From NCBI RefSeq assembly GCF_004331415.1, contig NZ_SJOP01000002.1:1-64000 (forward strand): 64,000 bases of DNA. Direction: 5' to 3'. The DNA comes from Kosakonia quasisacchari (GTDB lineage Bacteria > Pseudomonadota > Gammaproteobacteria > Enterobacterales > Enterobacteriaceae). A model generated the notes under the pieces. It searched no databases, was not told the DNA's origin, and saw nothing but the letters and a program-made list of their open reading frames with translations. Below, piece by piece: positions 35,633-44,949 of this stretch. Within the stretch, counting starts at the first letter, position 1. Every line of letters begins with the position of its first letter. The translations under genes and the position numbers were made by a program.

Positions 35633-37069
35633 TTGAAACGCTGGCCCGTTTTCCCCCGCTCGCTTCGCCAACTGGTTATGATGGCGTTTTTGTTAATTCT
35701 GTTGCCGCTGCTGGTATTAGCCTGGCAGGCGTGGCAAAGCCTGAATGCACTGAGCGCGCAGGCGTTGCAGACCAACCGCACAACGTTGATTGACGCACGT
35801 CGTAGTGAAGCAATGACCAATGCCGCTCTGGAAATGGAGCGGAGCTACCGGCAGTACTGCGTGCTGGATGACGCCACCCTGGCGCGCGTGTACCAGAATC
35901 AGCGTAAGCGCTATACCGAGATGCTCGATGCCCACGCCGGCGTGCTCCCTGACGATAAACTTTACCAGGCGCTGCGCCAGGATTTAAACGCGCTCGCCCA
36001 GTTACAATGCAAAAATAGCGGCCCGACAGCCGAGTCCTCTGCGCAGCTTGAAGCGTTTGCCGCCGCCAATACCGAAATGGTGCAATCGACGCGCGCGGTG
36101 GTCTTTTCCCGCGGGCAACAGCTCCAACTGGAAATTGCCGAACGCGGCCAGTTTTTCGGCTGGCAGGCGCTGGTACTGTTTCTGGTGAGCCTGGCGCTGG
36201 TGCTGCTGTTTACCCGCATGATCATCGGCCCGGTGAAGGGCATCGAGCGGATGATTAACCGCTTAGGCGAGGGGAGAACCCTGGGCCGCAGCGTTGTCTT
36301 TAAAGGCCCGCGTGAGTTGCGTTATGTAGGAGAGCGGATCCTTTGGCTGAGCGAAAGGCTGGCCTGGCTTGAATCACAGCGCCACCAATTCTTACGCCAT
36401 CTTTCCCACGAACTAAAAACGCCGCTTGCCAGTATGCGCGAAGGCACCGAGCTACTGGCCGATCAGGTGGTCGGGCCGCTGACGGTGGAACAGAAAGAGG
36501 TGGTGGAGATCCTTGACGACAGCAGTCGCAATTTGCAAAAACTGATTGAACAGTTGCTGGATTACAACCGCAAGCTGGCCGAGGGTTCAGTGGAACTGGA
36601 AACCGTTGAACTTGCGCCACTGATAGAAATGGTGATCTCTGCCCACAGTTTGCCTGCGCGAGCTAAAATGATGCATACCGATGTCGCCCTTGATGTGGCG
36701 ACCTGTCAGGCTGAACCGATGTTGCTGATGAGCGTGCTGGATAATCTTTACTCCAACGCGGTGCACTATGGTGCTGAATCCGGTAACATTTCTCTGCACA
36801 GCTATACTGCCAACGCACGGCTCTGTATCGACGTGGCAAATACCGGTACGCCAATCCCTGAAACGGAGCGTGAAATGATCTTCGAACCGTTCTTTCAGGG
36901 TAGCCACCAGCGAAAAGGGGCGGTGAAAGGCAGCGGGTTAGGGCTAAGCATTGCCAGAGACTGCATTCGCCGTATGCAAGGCGAACTGCATCTGGTGGCG
37001 AGCAGCAAAGCTGATGTCTGTTTCCGTATTGAGCTTCCTCTCAATGCGCCGGAAGCATCCACTCAATGA
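35633..37069 (+). CDS. glrK: two-component sensor histidine kinase GlrK (QseE/YfhK)
   Basis: Inner-membrane kinase of the GlrK-GlrR system that controls glmY. The 478 residues have two membrane segments (about 12-32 and 177-197) around a periplasmic sensor, then a HAMP-like linker. The HisKA box HLSHELKTPLASM carries phospho-acceptor His259, and an HATPase domain with N box LDNLYSNAVHYG and G box GSGLGLSIARD follows. The start is TTG at 35633, which gives the E. coli N-terminus MKRWPVFPRSLRQL. The stop overlaps an ATG of the qseG frame (ATGA at 37066). Confidence 0.95.
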   Translation: MKRWPVFPRSLRQLVMMAFLLILLPLLVLAWQAWQSLNALSAQALQTNRTTLIDARRSEAMTNAALEMERSYRQYCVLDDATLARVYQNQRKRYTEMLDAHAGVLPDDKLYQALRQDLNALAQLQCKNSGPTAESSAQLEAFAAANTEMVQSTRAVVFSRGQQLQLEIAERGQFFGWQALVLFLVSLALVLLFTRMIIGPVKGIERMINRLGEGRTLGRSVVFKGPRELRYVGERILWLSERLAWLESQRHQFLRHLSHELKTPLASMREGTELLADQVVGPLTVEQKEVVEILDDSSRNLQKLIEQLLDYNRKLAEGSVELETVELAPLIEMVISAHSLPARAKMMHTDVALDVATCQAEPMLLMSVLDNLYSNAVHYGAESGNISLHSYTANARLCIDVANTGTPIPETEREMIFEPFFQGSHQRKGAVKGSGLGLSIARDCIRRMQGELHLVASSKADVCFRIELPLNAPEASTQ

Positions 37070-37086
37070 ATCTAAATCTGGTGAGT

Positions 37087-37803
37087 ATGTCGCATGTTTT
37101 TTCCCGCGTGGTTAACGCGGTTACACAGCAAAACGCCTGGCTTCGCGTATTTCCCTGTCTGCTGTTGGCGGGGTGCGTTGCGCAAAAAACGCAAAGCGCG
37201 ATTCATGACACCCAGGAAGAACGGCTCCCTGAACATCAATTGGCCGATTTCTTGTCCACAGATTGCGACGATATCTGGTCACTGTCCGGTCAGAACGTCG
37301 ACACCAACCCGCTTTACTGGCTGCGCGGTATGGATTGTGCGCAGCGCTTATCGCCCGCCGCAGCGCGTGCCGAAGCACGTACCTGGTCTGACGATAACTG
37401 GCAGGCCACGTTTAGGCGCGGCATTTTGCTGTCTAACGCTAAAATTTCGCCGCTTGAGCGACGTGAATATACTGAGCGGCTAGGCGCATTAAGCCCCACT
37501 ATTCCTACGCAGGTTCGCCCATTATTTGAGCTTTGGCGTGATGGTGAAAAAGCCCAATTGCAACTGGCGGAAGAGCGTGCCCGTTACGCGAAGTTACAGC
37601 AATCAGCGGATAGCGAGCTTGATAGTTTGCGCCAGCAGCAACAATTTCTGCGCGAACAACTGGAAACGACTACACGCAAACTGGAAAATCTCACCGATAT
37701 CGAACGGCGTCTCTCCACGCGTAATAAACCCGCCGCCACCGACCTGCCGGACAGCGCTCACCCGTCTAAAAGCGACGGCACTCAGGAGGATGTGAAACCA
37801 TGA
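37087..37803 (+). CDS. qseG: outer-membrane lipoprotein QseG (YfhG)
   Basis: Lipoprotein reported in E. coli to contact GlrK (QseE) and stimulate it. The ATG at 37087 gives a signal peptide that ends in the lipobox LLAGC, Cys at about residue 29. The mature part has WLRGMDCAQRLSP and a coiled-coil region rich in Gln, Glu and Arg (about 155-205). I prefer 37087 because MSHVFSR aligns with the E. coli start. The ATG at 37066 overlaps the glrK stop and would add seven residues. The stop overlaps glrR (ATGA). Confidence 0.88.
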   Translation: MSHVFSRVVNAVTQQNAWLRVFPCLLLAGCVAQKTQSAIHDTQEERLPEHQLADFLSTDCDDIWSLSGQNVDTNPLYWLRGMDCAQRLSPAAARAEARTWSDDNWQATFRRGILLSNAKISPLERREYTERLGALSPTIPTQVRPLFELWRDGEKAQLQLAEERARYAKLQQSADSELDSLRQQQQFLREQLETTTRKLENLTDIERRLSTRNKPAATDLPDSAHPSKSDGTQEDVKP

Positions 37804-39137
37804 CCAGCCGTAAACCTGCCCATCTGTTGCTGGTTGATGACGATCCGGGGCTGTTAAAACTGCTAGGGCTGCGCCTCACCAGCGAAGGCTATAGCATCGT
37901 CACGGCGGAAAGTGGGCAGGAAGGGTTACGCATTCTCGCGCGGGAAAAGGTCGATCTGGTGATAAGCGATCTGCGCATGGACGAGATGGACGGTATGCAG
38001 TTGTTTGCCGAAATCCAGCGCGTACAGCCGGGCATGCCGGTGATTATCCTGACGGCGCACGGTTCGATTCCCGACGCGGTAGCCGCAACACAGCAGGGCG
38101 TGTTCAGCTTTCTGACCAAACCGGTGGACAAGGACGCGCTGTATAAAGCGATTGATGATGCGCTGGAGCACAGCGGATCGACGATGGACTCACAGTGGCG
38201 CGAGACCATTGTCACCCGTAGCCCGGTGATGCTGCGTCTGCTGGAGCAGGCGCGGATGGTGGCGCAGTCTGACGTGAGCTTATTGATTAACGGCCAGAGC
38301 GGTACCGGGAAAGAGGTGCTCGCGCAGGCGATTCATAACGCCAGTCCGCGCAGCAAAAGTGCGTTTATCGCCATTAACTGCGGCGCGTTGCCGGAACAGT
38401 TATTGGAATCTGAGTTGTTCGGTCACGCGCGCGGGGCGTTTACCGGCGCGGTCAGCAGCCGCGAGGGGCTGTTTCAGGCGGCGGAGGGCGGCACGCTGTT
38501 CCTCGATGAGATTGGCGATATGCCGATTCCGTTGCAGGTCAAATTGTTACGCGTGTTGCAGGAGCGCAAAGTGCGCCCGCTCGGTAGCAACCGCGATATT
38601 GATATTAATGTGCGCATCATTTCAGCCACGCACCGTGATTTACCGAAAGCGATGGCGCGCGGCGAGTTTCGCGAAGATCTCTACTATCGGCTGAATGTGG
38701 TGAGCCTGAAGATCCCGGCGCTGGCTGAACGTGCGGAAGACATTCCGCTGCTGGCCAATCACTTGCTAAAACAGTCGGCAGAAAGGCATAAACCTTTTGT
38801 TCGTGCATTTTCTACCGATGCTATGAAGCGTTTGATGACCGCCAGTTGGCCTGGCAACGTGCGACAGTTGGTTAACGTCATTGAACAATGCGTGGCGCTT
38901 ACCTCATCGCCCGTTATCAGTGATGCGCTGGTGGAGCAGGCGCTGGAAGGGGAAAATACCGCGCTGCCGACCTTTGTCGAAGCGCGTAATCAGTTTGAAC
39001 TGAACTACCTGCGTAAGCTGCTGCAAATCACCAAGGGCAATGTCACGCATGCCGCGCGAATGGCGGGGCGTAACCGCACCGAATTTTATAAACTGCTCTC
39101 CCGCCATGAGCTGGACGCCAATGACTTTAAAGAGTAA
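37800..39137 (+). CDS. glrR: sigma-54-dependent response regulator GlrR (QseF/YfhA)
   Basis: Transcription activator of glmY (and of rpoE in E. coli). The 445 residues comprise a receiver domain with phospho-acceptor Asp57 in LVISDLRMDEMDG and an AAA+ domain. The AAA+ part has Walker A GQSGTGKE, the sigma-54 contact loop GAFTGA, and Walker B TLFLDEIGDMP. A Fis-type helix-turn-helix sits at the C-terminus (GNVTHAARMAGRNRTEFYKLL). It overlaps qseG by four bases; glrK-qseG-glrR is one operon. Its TGTC-N10-GACA sites lie 2.6 kb upstream, before glmY. Confidence 0.96.
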   Translation: MTSRKPAHLLLVDDDPGLLKLLGLRLTSEGYSIVTAESGQEGLRILAREKVDLVISDLRMDEMDGMQLFAEIQRVQPGMPVIILTAHGSIPDAVAATQQGVFSFLTKPVDKDALYKAIDDALEHSGSTMDSQWRETIVTRSPVMLRLLEQARMVAQSDVSLLINGQSGTGKEVLAQAIHNASPRSKSAFIAINCGALPEQLLESELFGHARGAFTGAVSSREGLFQAAEGGTLFLDEIGDMPIPLQVKLLRVLQERKVRPLGSNRDIDINVRIISATHRDLPKAMARGEFREDLYYRLNVVSLKIPALAERAEDIPLLANHLLKQSAERHKPFVRAFSTDAMKRLMTASWPGNVRQLVNVIEQCVALTSSPVISDALVEQALEGENTALPTFVEARNQFELNYLRKLLQITKGNVTHAARMAGRNRTEFYKLLSRHELDANDFKE

Positions 39138-39202
39138 TGGCGAAATGATTATGGTACTGTGAGCAACCGATTACGATGCAGCAGACTGGCAAGAGCGTGT
39201 AA

Positions 39203-39550
<348 letters not shown>

Positions 39551-39556
39551 TTTCTT

Positions 39557-39578
39557 CCCTCACCCCGCAGGGTGAGGG
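39557..39578. repeat. short pyrimidine/purine palindrome after glnB
   Basis: A perfect 9-bp stem (CCCTCACCC / GGGTGAGGG, loop CGCA) lies between the convergent glnB and hmp genes, without a T run. It resembles the palindrome after pepB (56767-56790). Such CCCTC...GAGGG hairpins recur in enterobacterial intergenic regions. Confidence 0.55.
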
Positions 39579-39586
39579 AGTCTGCT

Positions 39587-40777
39587 TTACAGCACCTTAT
39601 GCGGGCCAAAGCATTCGTAATGAATGCTCTCTTTGTTCACGCCAAGCGCGACCAGCTGTTGAGCGACAAATTGCATAAAACCGACCGGGCCGCAGAGATA
39701 AAACTGCATCGCCGGATCGCTGAACTTCCCTTCCAGCACGCGTAAATCCATCAACCCTTCACTGTGATAGCGACCGCTATTCACCTCAGCCGCCGCCGGC
39801 TGTTGATACCAAACATGCTGATAAAAATGGTTCAGCGACGCACCGAGTTTGCTCACTTCATCGGCAAAAGCATGTACGTCGCCATTCATCGCAGCGTGGA
39901 ACCAGTTTACCTGTGCGGCATGCTGCGATTTAGAAAGGCTGTCGAGCATCGCCAGCATCGGGGTTTGACCTACACCGGCGGAGATCAGCGTGACCGGCGT
40001 GTTGCTCTGTACATCAATAAAGAAATCCCCGGCAGGTGCCGCAAGATACACAATGTCGCCCACTTTTGCGCTGTTATGCAGCGAGTTAGAAACCTGGCCA
40101 CCTTCTTCTCGTTTTACCGCGATACGGTAGCTTTTGCCGTCAGGCTTGCGGGTCAGGGAGTACTGGCGGATCTCCTGATTGGCGAAACCTTCAGGTTTCA
40201 GCCAGACACCAAGATATTGCCCTGGTTGATAAGCGGCGACCGGCTGGCCGTCGACCGGTTCGAATTCAAAACTGGTGATAAGCGCGCTCTGCGGTTTTTT
40301 CTCTACCAGGCGAAATGCGCGCGTGCCTTGCCAGCCGCCCGCTTTTTCGGCGTGTTCGCTGTAGATTTGCGCTTCACGGTTGATAAAGACACCCGCCAGT
40401 ACGCCGTAGGCCTTTCCCCAGGCGTCCAACACTTCCTGTCCGGGGCTGAACATCTCGTCCAGCGTCGCCAGCAGGTGTGTGCCAACGATGTTGTACTGTT
40501 CCGGCTGGATCTGGAAGCTGGTGTGCTTCTGGGCGATTTTTTCAACCGCCGGCAGCAGTGCGGCAAGATTATCAATATTGCTGGCGTAAGCGGCAATGGC
40601 GTTGAACAGCGCTTCACGCTGATCGCCGTTGCGCTGGTTGCTCATATTGAAAATCTCTTTCAGTTCCGGGTTGTGAGTGAACATCCGGTCATAAAAATGG
40701 GCAGTGAGTTTGGGGCCAGTTGCCGCCAGCAAGGGAAGAGTGGCTTTGACCGTAGCGATGGTTTGAGCGTCGAGCAT
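39587..40777 (-). CDS. hmp: flavohaemoprotein Hmp, NO dioxygenase
   Basis: Converts nitric oxide and oxygen to nitrate with NAD(P)H. The 396-residue protein has a globin domain (1-138, proximal haem His85 in AQKHTSFQI) and a ferredoxin-reductase-like part. The FAD motif is RQYSLT and the NAD(P) motif GVGQTPML; the C-terminal NAD/FAD contact region is [10 protein letters not shown]. Length is that of E. coli Hmp. A near-perfect NsrR palindrome lies upstream, so expression should be NO-induced. It is divergent from glyA. Confidence 0.97.
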   Translation of the reverse strand: MLDAQTIATVKATLPLLAATGPKLTAHFYDRMFTHNPELKEIFNMSNQRNGDQREALFNAIAAYASNIDNLAALLPAVEKIAQKHTSFQIQPEQYNIVGTHLLATLDEMFSPGQEVLDAWGKAYGVLAGVFINREAQIYSEHAEKAGGWQGTRAFRLVEKKPQSALITSFEFEPVDGQPVAAYQPGQYLGVWLKPEGFANQEIRQYSLTRKPDGKSYRIAVKREEGGQVSNSLHNSAKVGDIVYLAAPAGDFFIDVQSNTPVTLISAGVGQTPMLAMLDSLSKSQHAAQVNWFHAAMNGDVHAFADEVSKLGASLNHFYQHVWYQQPAAAEVNSGRYHSEGLMDLRVLEGKFSDPAMQFYLCGPVGFMQFVAQQLVALGVNKESIHYECFGPHKVL

Positions 40778-40806
40778 AATTGCTTCCTTTTTTGCAGATT
40801 ATTTTA

Positions 40807-40829
40807 AAGTTGCATTTTAAATGCATCTT
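40807..40829 (-). promoter_or_regulatory. NsrR operator of hmp
   Basis: A 23-bp near-perfect palindrome: left arm AAGTTGCATTT, central T, right arm AAATGCATCTT, with one mismatched pair. It matches the NsrR 11-1-11 consensus (AAGATGCATTT repeats) and lies 30 bp before the hmp start codon. Confidence 0.88.
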
Positions 40830-40965
40830 ATAGCGCGGCGCCTTGGCTTGTAAAGAGTGGACAATGTAAAGGGATTTACATCGTGAATAAGTTGCATCAC
40901 AAACCTGAAAAGAAATCCGCTTTCGCGGGCAACGTCGTTATCGCTCAAACCCTTGCCTGACGCGG

Positions 40966-40981
40966 AGCCAATCGTTTGCGT
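40966..40981 (+). promoter_or_regulatory. PurR operator of glyA
   Basis: AGCCAATCGTTTGCGT, reverse complement of a PurR-type ACGCAAACG box, lies about 110 bp before glyA. It differs in two bases from the E. coli glyA site I remember. I found no convincing MetR site, though E. coli has two here. A -10-like TATACT is at 41023-41028. Confidence 0.7.
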
Positions 40982-41093
40982 AAAAACCTTTGTCAAGACC
41001 TGTTATCAGAATATTAATCAGTTATACTGTGGGCCGTCCCCCAAATTGGGCCCTCGTTTAGAGTTGTTTTGTTAGCTGAGTCAGGAGATGCGG

Positions 41094-42347
41094 ATGTTAA
41101 AGCGTGAAATGAACATTGCCGATTATGATGCCGAACTGTGGCAGGCTATGGAGCAGGAAAAAGTACGTCAGGAAGAACACATTGAACTGATCGCCTCCGA
41201 AAACTACACCAGCCCGCGTGTAATGCAGGCTCAAGGTTCTCAGCTGACGAACAAATACGCCGAAGGCTACCCGGGCAAACGCTACTACGGCGGTTGCGAG
41301 TATGTGGATATCGTTGAACAACTGGCGATTGATCGCGCGAAAGAGCTGTTTGGCGCTGACTACGCGAACGTACAGCCGCACTCCGGTTCACAGGCGAACT
41401 TCGCGGTCTACACTGCGCTGCTGCAACCGGGCGATACCGTTCTGGGTATGAACCTGGCGCAGGGCGGTCACCTGACTCACGGCTCCCCGGTTAACTTCTC
41501 TGGCAAACTGTACAACATCATCCCTTACGGTATTGATGAGTCCGGTAAAATTGACTACGAAGACATGGCGAAGCAGGCGAAAGAGCATAAACCGAAGATG
41601 ATTATCGGTGGTTTCTCTGCTTACTCCGGTATCGTTGACTGGGCAAAAATGCGTGAAATCGCCGACAGCATCGGTGCTTACCTGTTCGTTGACATGGCAC
41701 ACGTTGCGGGTCTGATTGCCGCTGGCGTTTACCCGAACCCGGTTCCGCATGCGCACGTTGTGACCACCACCACCCATAAAACCCTGGCGGGTCCGCGCGG
41801 TGGTCTGATCCTGGCGAAAGGCGGTGACGAAGAGCTGTACAAAAAGCTGAACTCCGCTGTTTTCCCAAGCGCGCAGGGCGGCCCGCTGATGCACGTTATC
41901 GCGGCAAAAGCGGTGGCACTGAAAGAAGCGATGGAGCCAGAGTTTAAAGTTTATCAGCAGCAGGTTGCCAAAAACGCCAAAGCGATGGTGGAAGTGTTCC
42001 TGAACCGTGGCTACAAAGTGGTGTCTGGCGGTACTGAAAACCACCTGTTCCTGCTGGACCTGGTTGATAAGAACCTGACCGGTAAAGAAGCGGATGCCGC
42101 GCTGGGCCGTGCGAACATCACCGTGAACAAAAACAGCGTGCCGAACGATCCGAAGAGCCCGTTTGTTACCTCCGGTATCCGTATCGGTAGCCCGGCGGTC
42201 ACTCGTCGTGGCTTCAAAGAAGCGGAAGTGAAGGAACTGGCTGGCTGGATGTGTGACGTGCTGGATAGCATCAATGACGAAGCTGTTATTGAGCGCACTA
42301 AACAGAAAGTTCTGGATATCTGCGCCCGCTTCCCGGTTTACGCATAA
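41094..42347 (+). CDS. glyA: serine hydroxymethyltransferase GlyA
   Basis: PLP enzyme converting serine and tetrahydrofolate to glycine and methylene-THF, the main one-carbon source. The 417 residues equal E. coli GlyA. The PLP lysine is in [16 protein letters not shown] (around 229), the N-terminal signature is [14 protein letters not shown], and the His of DMAHVAGL stacks on the cofactor. The start is the ATG at 41094, six bases after AGGAG; the ATG at 41088 touches the ribosome site. Confidence 0.97.
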   Translation: MLKREMNIADYDAELWQAMEQEKVRQEEHIELIASENYTSPRVMQAQGSQLTNKYAEGYPGKRYYGGCEYVDIVEQLAIDRAKELFGADYANVQPHSGSQANFAVYTALLQPGDTVLGMNLAQGGHLTHGSPVNFSGKLYNIIPYGIDESGKIDYEDMAKQAKEHKPKMIIGGFSAYSGIVDWAKMREIADSIGAYLFVDMAHVAGLIAAGVYPNPVPHAHVVTTTTHKTLAGPRGGLILAKGGDEELYKKLNSAVFPSAQGGPLMHVIAAKAVALKEAMEPEFKVYQQQVAKNAKAMVEVFLNRGYKVVSGGTENHLFLLDLVDKNLTGKEADAALGRANITVNKNSVPNDPKSPFVTSGIRIGSPAVTRRGFKEAEVKELAGWMCDVLDSINDEAVIERTKQKVLDICARFPVYA

Positions 42348-42362
42348 ATTTATTCAGGTCTG

Positions 42363-42388
42363 AAAAACCCGCTGCGGCGGGTTTTTTT
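42363..42388. terminator. bidirectional terminator between glyA and rcnA
   Basis: ACCCGC / GCGGGT with loop TGCG, extended by an A run on the left and a T run on the right. It can serve both convergent genes. Confidence 0.9.
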
Positions 42389-42393
42389 ATGCC

Positions 42394-43263
42394 TTATTGC
42401 AGTGCGCTATAACCGTGAATACCCATATAAATGCCGACAAGTGCGATAAGCGCACTGGAAAAATAGGGCGCCTTACGCGCCAGGGTGTTGAATCCAGACC
42501 AGCGTTTTGCCGCTTGCTGTACGCTGATTGCCGCGCCAACGCCAACCGCAACCAGTGTCAGTGCGAGACCAATACTGAAGCTGACTACCAGCGTTGCGCC
42601 CAACGTGATGGCTTTCAATTGAATACAGATCAGCAAAATAGTGATAGCCGCCGGGCAGGGGATGAGGCCGCCAGTTAAACCAAATAGCAGGATCTGCCCG
42701 TTTGTCACTTCACCGCCGGTAAAACGCCGCTCAATATCCCGCGCGTGCGCCCGCTCGTGCGCATCCTGATACTCCTCCTCTTTGGTCACTTTACGCAGCG
42801 ACAGAATTGTTGGCTGTGCGGTAACTCGGGCGTGTGTAACGGGTTGAAGCACCATGCTGGGCGCGCGATGCGCGTGGCTGTGGTCATGATCGTGGTGGTG
42901 ATGATGCCCGGCGAGCCACGAACGTTCACCTTGCCAGGTGCGCAGGAACATCCACACCGCCGTACCAAAGATGACCACCGCAGACACCATTTGCAGCCAG
43001 GGTTCAACGGCTTGCGCGGTGAATTGGTTGCTGAGATACATGCCTCCGAGCGCAATCAGCCAAACCACCACCGTGTGCGACAGCGTGGCGGCGAGACCCA
43101 GCATCACGGCCTGTTTAACAGTGCCTTTGATGGCGATGATAAATGCGGCCATCATTGTTTTTGAGTGCCCCGGTTCGAGGCCGTGCAGCGCGCCGAGCAG
43201 GATAGCGCTTGGAATAAAAAACCAGGCATTCCCTTGCTGAAAAAGCATGGTGAAGTCATTCAT
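42394..43263 (-). CDS. rcnA: nickel/cobalt efflux protein RcnA
   Basis: Inner-membrane exporter that lowers cytoplasmic Ni(II) and Co(II). The 289-residue protein has six hydrophobic spans, the family motif ALHGLEPGHSKTMMAAF near the N-terminus and GGLIPCPAAI in the second half. A His/Asp-rich cytoplasmic loop (GHHHHHDHDHSHAH) lies around residue 118. The loop region is extended by about 30 residues (MVLQPVTHARVTAQP...) compared with the simple His tract of E. coli. The start is the ATG at 43263 (MNDFTMLFQQGNAWFF); an ATG at 43284 is in frame. It is divergent from rcnR across three RcnR-like boxes. Confidence 0.93.
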   Translation of the reverse strand: MNDFTMLFQQGNAWFFIPSAILLGALHGLEPGHSKTMMAAFIIAIKGTVKQAVMLGLAATLSHTVVVWLIALGGMYLSNQFTAQAVEPWLQMVSAVVIFGTAVWMFLRTWQGERSWLAGHHHHHDHDHSHAHRAPSMVLQPVTHARVTAQPTILSLRKVTKEEEYQDAHERAHARDIERRFTGGEVTNGQILLFGLTGGLIPCPAAITILLICIQLKAITLGATLVVSFSIGLALTLVAVGVGAAISVQQAAKRWSGFNTLARKAPYFSSALIALVGIYMGIHGYSALQ

Positions 43264-43300
43264 GAGAATAATTCTCGGTAACAATTTGTGCGCTCAAATC

Positions 43301-43315
43301 TACTCCCCCCCAGTA
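43301..43315. promoter_or_regulatory. RcnR operator box 1
   Basis: TACTCCCCCCCAGTA: TACT and AGTA half-sites around a C tract, the pattern bound by RcnR/CsoR-family repressors. Confidence 0.75.
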
Positions 43316-43320
43316 AAAAA

Positions 43321-43335
43321 TACTACCCCCCAGTA
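43321..43335. promoter_or_regulatory. RcnR operator box 2
   Basis: TACTACCCCCCAGTA, 20 bp downstream of box 1. Flanking ends are exact TACT...AGTA inverted repeats around a C tract. Confidence 0.75.
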
Positions 43336-43341
43336 GAAATA

Positions 43342-43356
43342 AACTCCCCCCCAGTT
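43342..43356. promoter_or_regulatory. RcnR-like operator box 3
   Basis: AACTCCCCCCCAGTT keeps the C tract and the symmetry but with AACT/AGTT ends. It starts 21 bp after box 2 and 51 bp before the rcnR start, so it could serve autorepression. Confidence 0.55.
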
Positions 43357-43406
43357 GATGCATGGTATGCTAAAGTTCGTTTAAGCACGGTCGATTTGAG
43401 GTCTGT

Positions 43407-43679
43407 ATGTCGCACACCATCCGGGACAAGAAAAAGCTAAAAGCGCGGGCGAGCAAAATAGAAGGGCAGGTTGCCGCGCTGAAAAAAATGCTCGACGAGC
43501 CCCATGAATGCGCCCAGGTTTTGCAGCAAATCGCGGCGATCCGTGGCGCAGTAAACGGGTTAATGCGCGAGGTGATCAAAGGGCATCTGACCGATCATAT
43601 CGTGCATGAGAACGACGAAATTAAGCGTGAAGCGGATCTGGATGTAGTGCTGAGCGTTCTCGATTCTTATATCCGCTAA
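43407..43679 (+). CDS. rcnR: Ni/Co-responsive repressor RcnR
   Basis: All-helical CsoR/RcnR-family repressor that leaves DNA when Ni(II) or Co(II) binds. The 90 residues carry the expected ligands: His3 (MSHTIRDK), Cys35 (EPHECAQVL) and the His60/His64 pair ([12 protein letters not shown]). It is divergent from rcnA with the three C-tract boxes between them, so it should repress rcnA and itself. Confidence 0.95.
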   Translation: MSHTIRDKKKLKARASKIEGQVAALKKMLDEPHECAQVLQQIAAIRGAVNGLMREVIKGHLTDHIVHENDEIKREADLDVVLSVLDSYIR

Positions 43680-43806
43680 GCAACGGCGAGCAGCCTGGAT
43701 GCTGATATTCGCCTGCAAACATTGGGTAAGCGCATGTGTTGCCTGATTGTTACTTGCCAGCCCTGTTATTTATCGCCAGACTATCGCCTCCATTCAGGAG
43801 GAAATC

Positions 43807-44949
43807 ATGGTCTTGCAGTCCACGCGCTGGCTGGCGCTCGCTTATTTCACCTACTTTTTTAGCTACGGCATCTTTTTACCTTTCTGGAGCGTCTGGCTCA
43901 AAGGCGTGGGGCTGACCCCGGAAATCATCGGTATGCTGCTTGGTGCCGGTCTTGTCGCCCGTTTTCTTGGCAGCCTTTTCATCGCCCCACGCGTGAGCGA
44001 TCCTTCCCGCTTGATTACGGCTCTGCGCGTACTGGCGCTGGCGACACTGCTGTTCGCGCTGGCTTTCCACGCCGGAACTCATGTGGCGTGGCTGGCGGTC
44101 ATTATCATTGGTTTCAACCTCTTCTTTTCGCCGCTGGTGCCGCTCACCGATGCGCTGGCGGGTACCTGGCAGAAACAGTTTCCTATGGATTACGGCCGCG
44201 TGCGGCTGTGGGGATCGATTGCTTTTGTGATTGGTTCGGCGTTGACCGGCAAACTGGTGAGCCTGTTTGATTACCAGGCGATTCTGGCGCTGCTGACGCT
44301 GGGCGCGGCATCCATGTTGCTGGGTATGCTGCTGCGTCCTTCCATTTTGCCGCAGGGTGAAAATCGTCAGCAGGACGGCGCAGGTTGGCAGGCATGGCGG
44401 GTACTGATTGCGCAGAACTGGCGTTTCCTCGCCTGCGTGTCGCTGCTACAAGGCGCACATGCAGCCTATTACGGCTTCAGCGCCATTTACTGGCAGTCGG
44501 CGGGGTATTCTGCTTCAACCGTGGGGTATTTGTGGTCGTTAGGCGTGGTGGCAGAAGTGGTGATTTTCGCGCTCAGCAACCGGCTGTTCCGCCGCTTCAG
44601 TGCGCGCGATCTGCTGCTGCTTTCCACCGTCTGCGGGTTGGTACGCTGGAGCCTGATGGGCTGGACGACCGAGCTTCCGTGGCTGATTATTGCTCAGATC
44701 CTGCACTGCGGCACGTTCACCGTTTGCCATCTGGCCGCGATGCGCTATATCTCGGCGCGTCAGGGGAGTGAGGTGATTCGCCTGCAAGCGGTCTATTCAG
44801 CGGTCGCGATGGGCGGCAGTATTGCGCTGATGACCATGATCGCCGGTTTCCTGTTTGAACATCTGCATCAGGGGCTGTTTTTTGTCATGGCCGTGCTGGC
44901 CATTCCGGCACTGTTCCTGCGCCCGAAAGTCGCCGTGCAGGCTGGCTAA
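43807..44949 (+). CDS. hcaT: MFS transporter HcaT
   Basis: Twelve-span permease of the nucleoside:H+/LacY-like MFS group; E. coli HcaT is the putative 3-phenylpropionate importer. The 380 residues match HcaT along the whole length (YFSYGIFLPFWSVWLKGVGL; QGAHAAYYGFSAIYWQ; HCGTFTVCHLAAMRYI). The start is the ATG at 43807, right after AGGAGG; an ATG at 43747 would add 20 residues. The hca dioxygenase operon that accompanies it in E. coli is not here, so its substrate in this organism is open. It overlaps convergent csiE by four bases. Confidence 0.9.
   Translation: MVLQSTRWLALAYFTYFFSYGIFLPFWSVWLKGVGLTPEIIGMLLGAGLVARFLGSLFIAPRVSDPSRLITALRVLALATLLFALAFHAGTHVAWLAVIIIGFNLFFSPLVPLTDALAGTWQKQFPMDYGRVRLWGSIAFVIGSALTGKLVSLFDYQAILALLTLGAASMLLGMLLRPSILPQGENRQQDGAGWQAWRVLIAQNWRFLACVSLLQGAHAAYYGFSAIYWQSAGYSASTVGYLWSLGVVAEVVIFALSNRLFRRFSARDLLLLSTVCGLVRWSLMGWTTELPWLIIAQILHCGTFTVCHLAAMRYISARQGSEVIRLQAVYSAVAMGGSIALMTMIAGFLFEHLHQGLFFVMAVLAIPALFLRPKVAVQAG

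Noticed and set aside
40861..40960. MetR sites for glyA
   Set aside because: Segments such as TGAATAAGTTGCA only loosely resemble TGAANNTNNTTCA; the match was too weak to report as a site.
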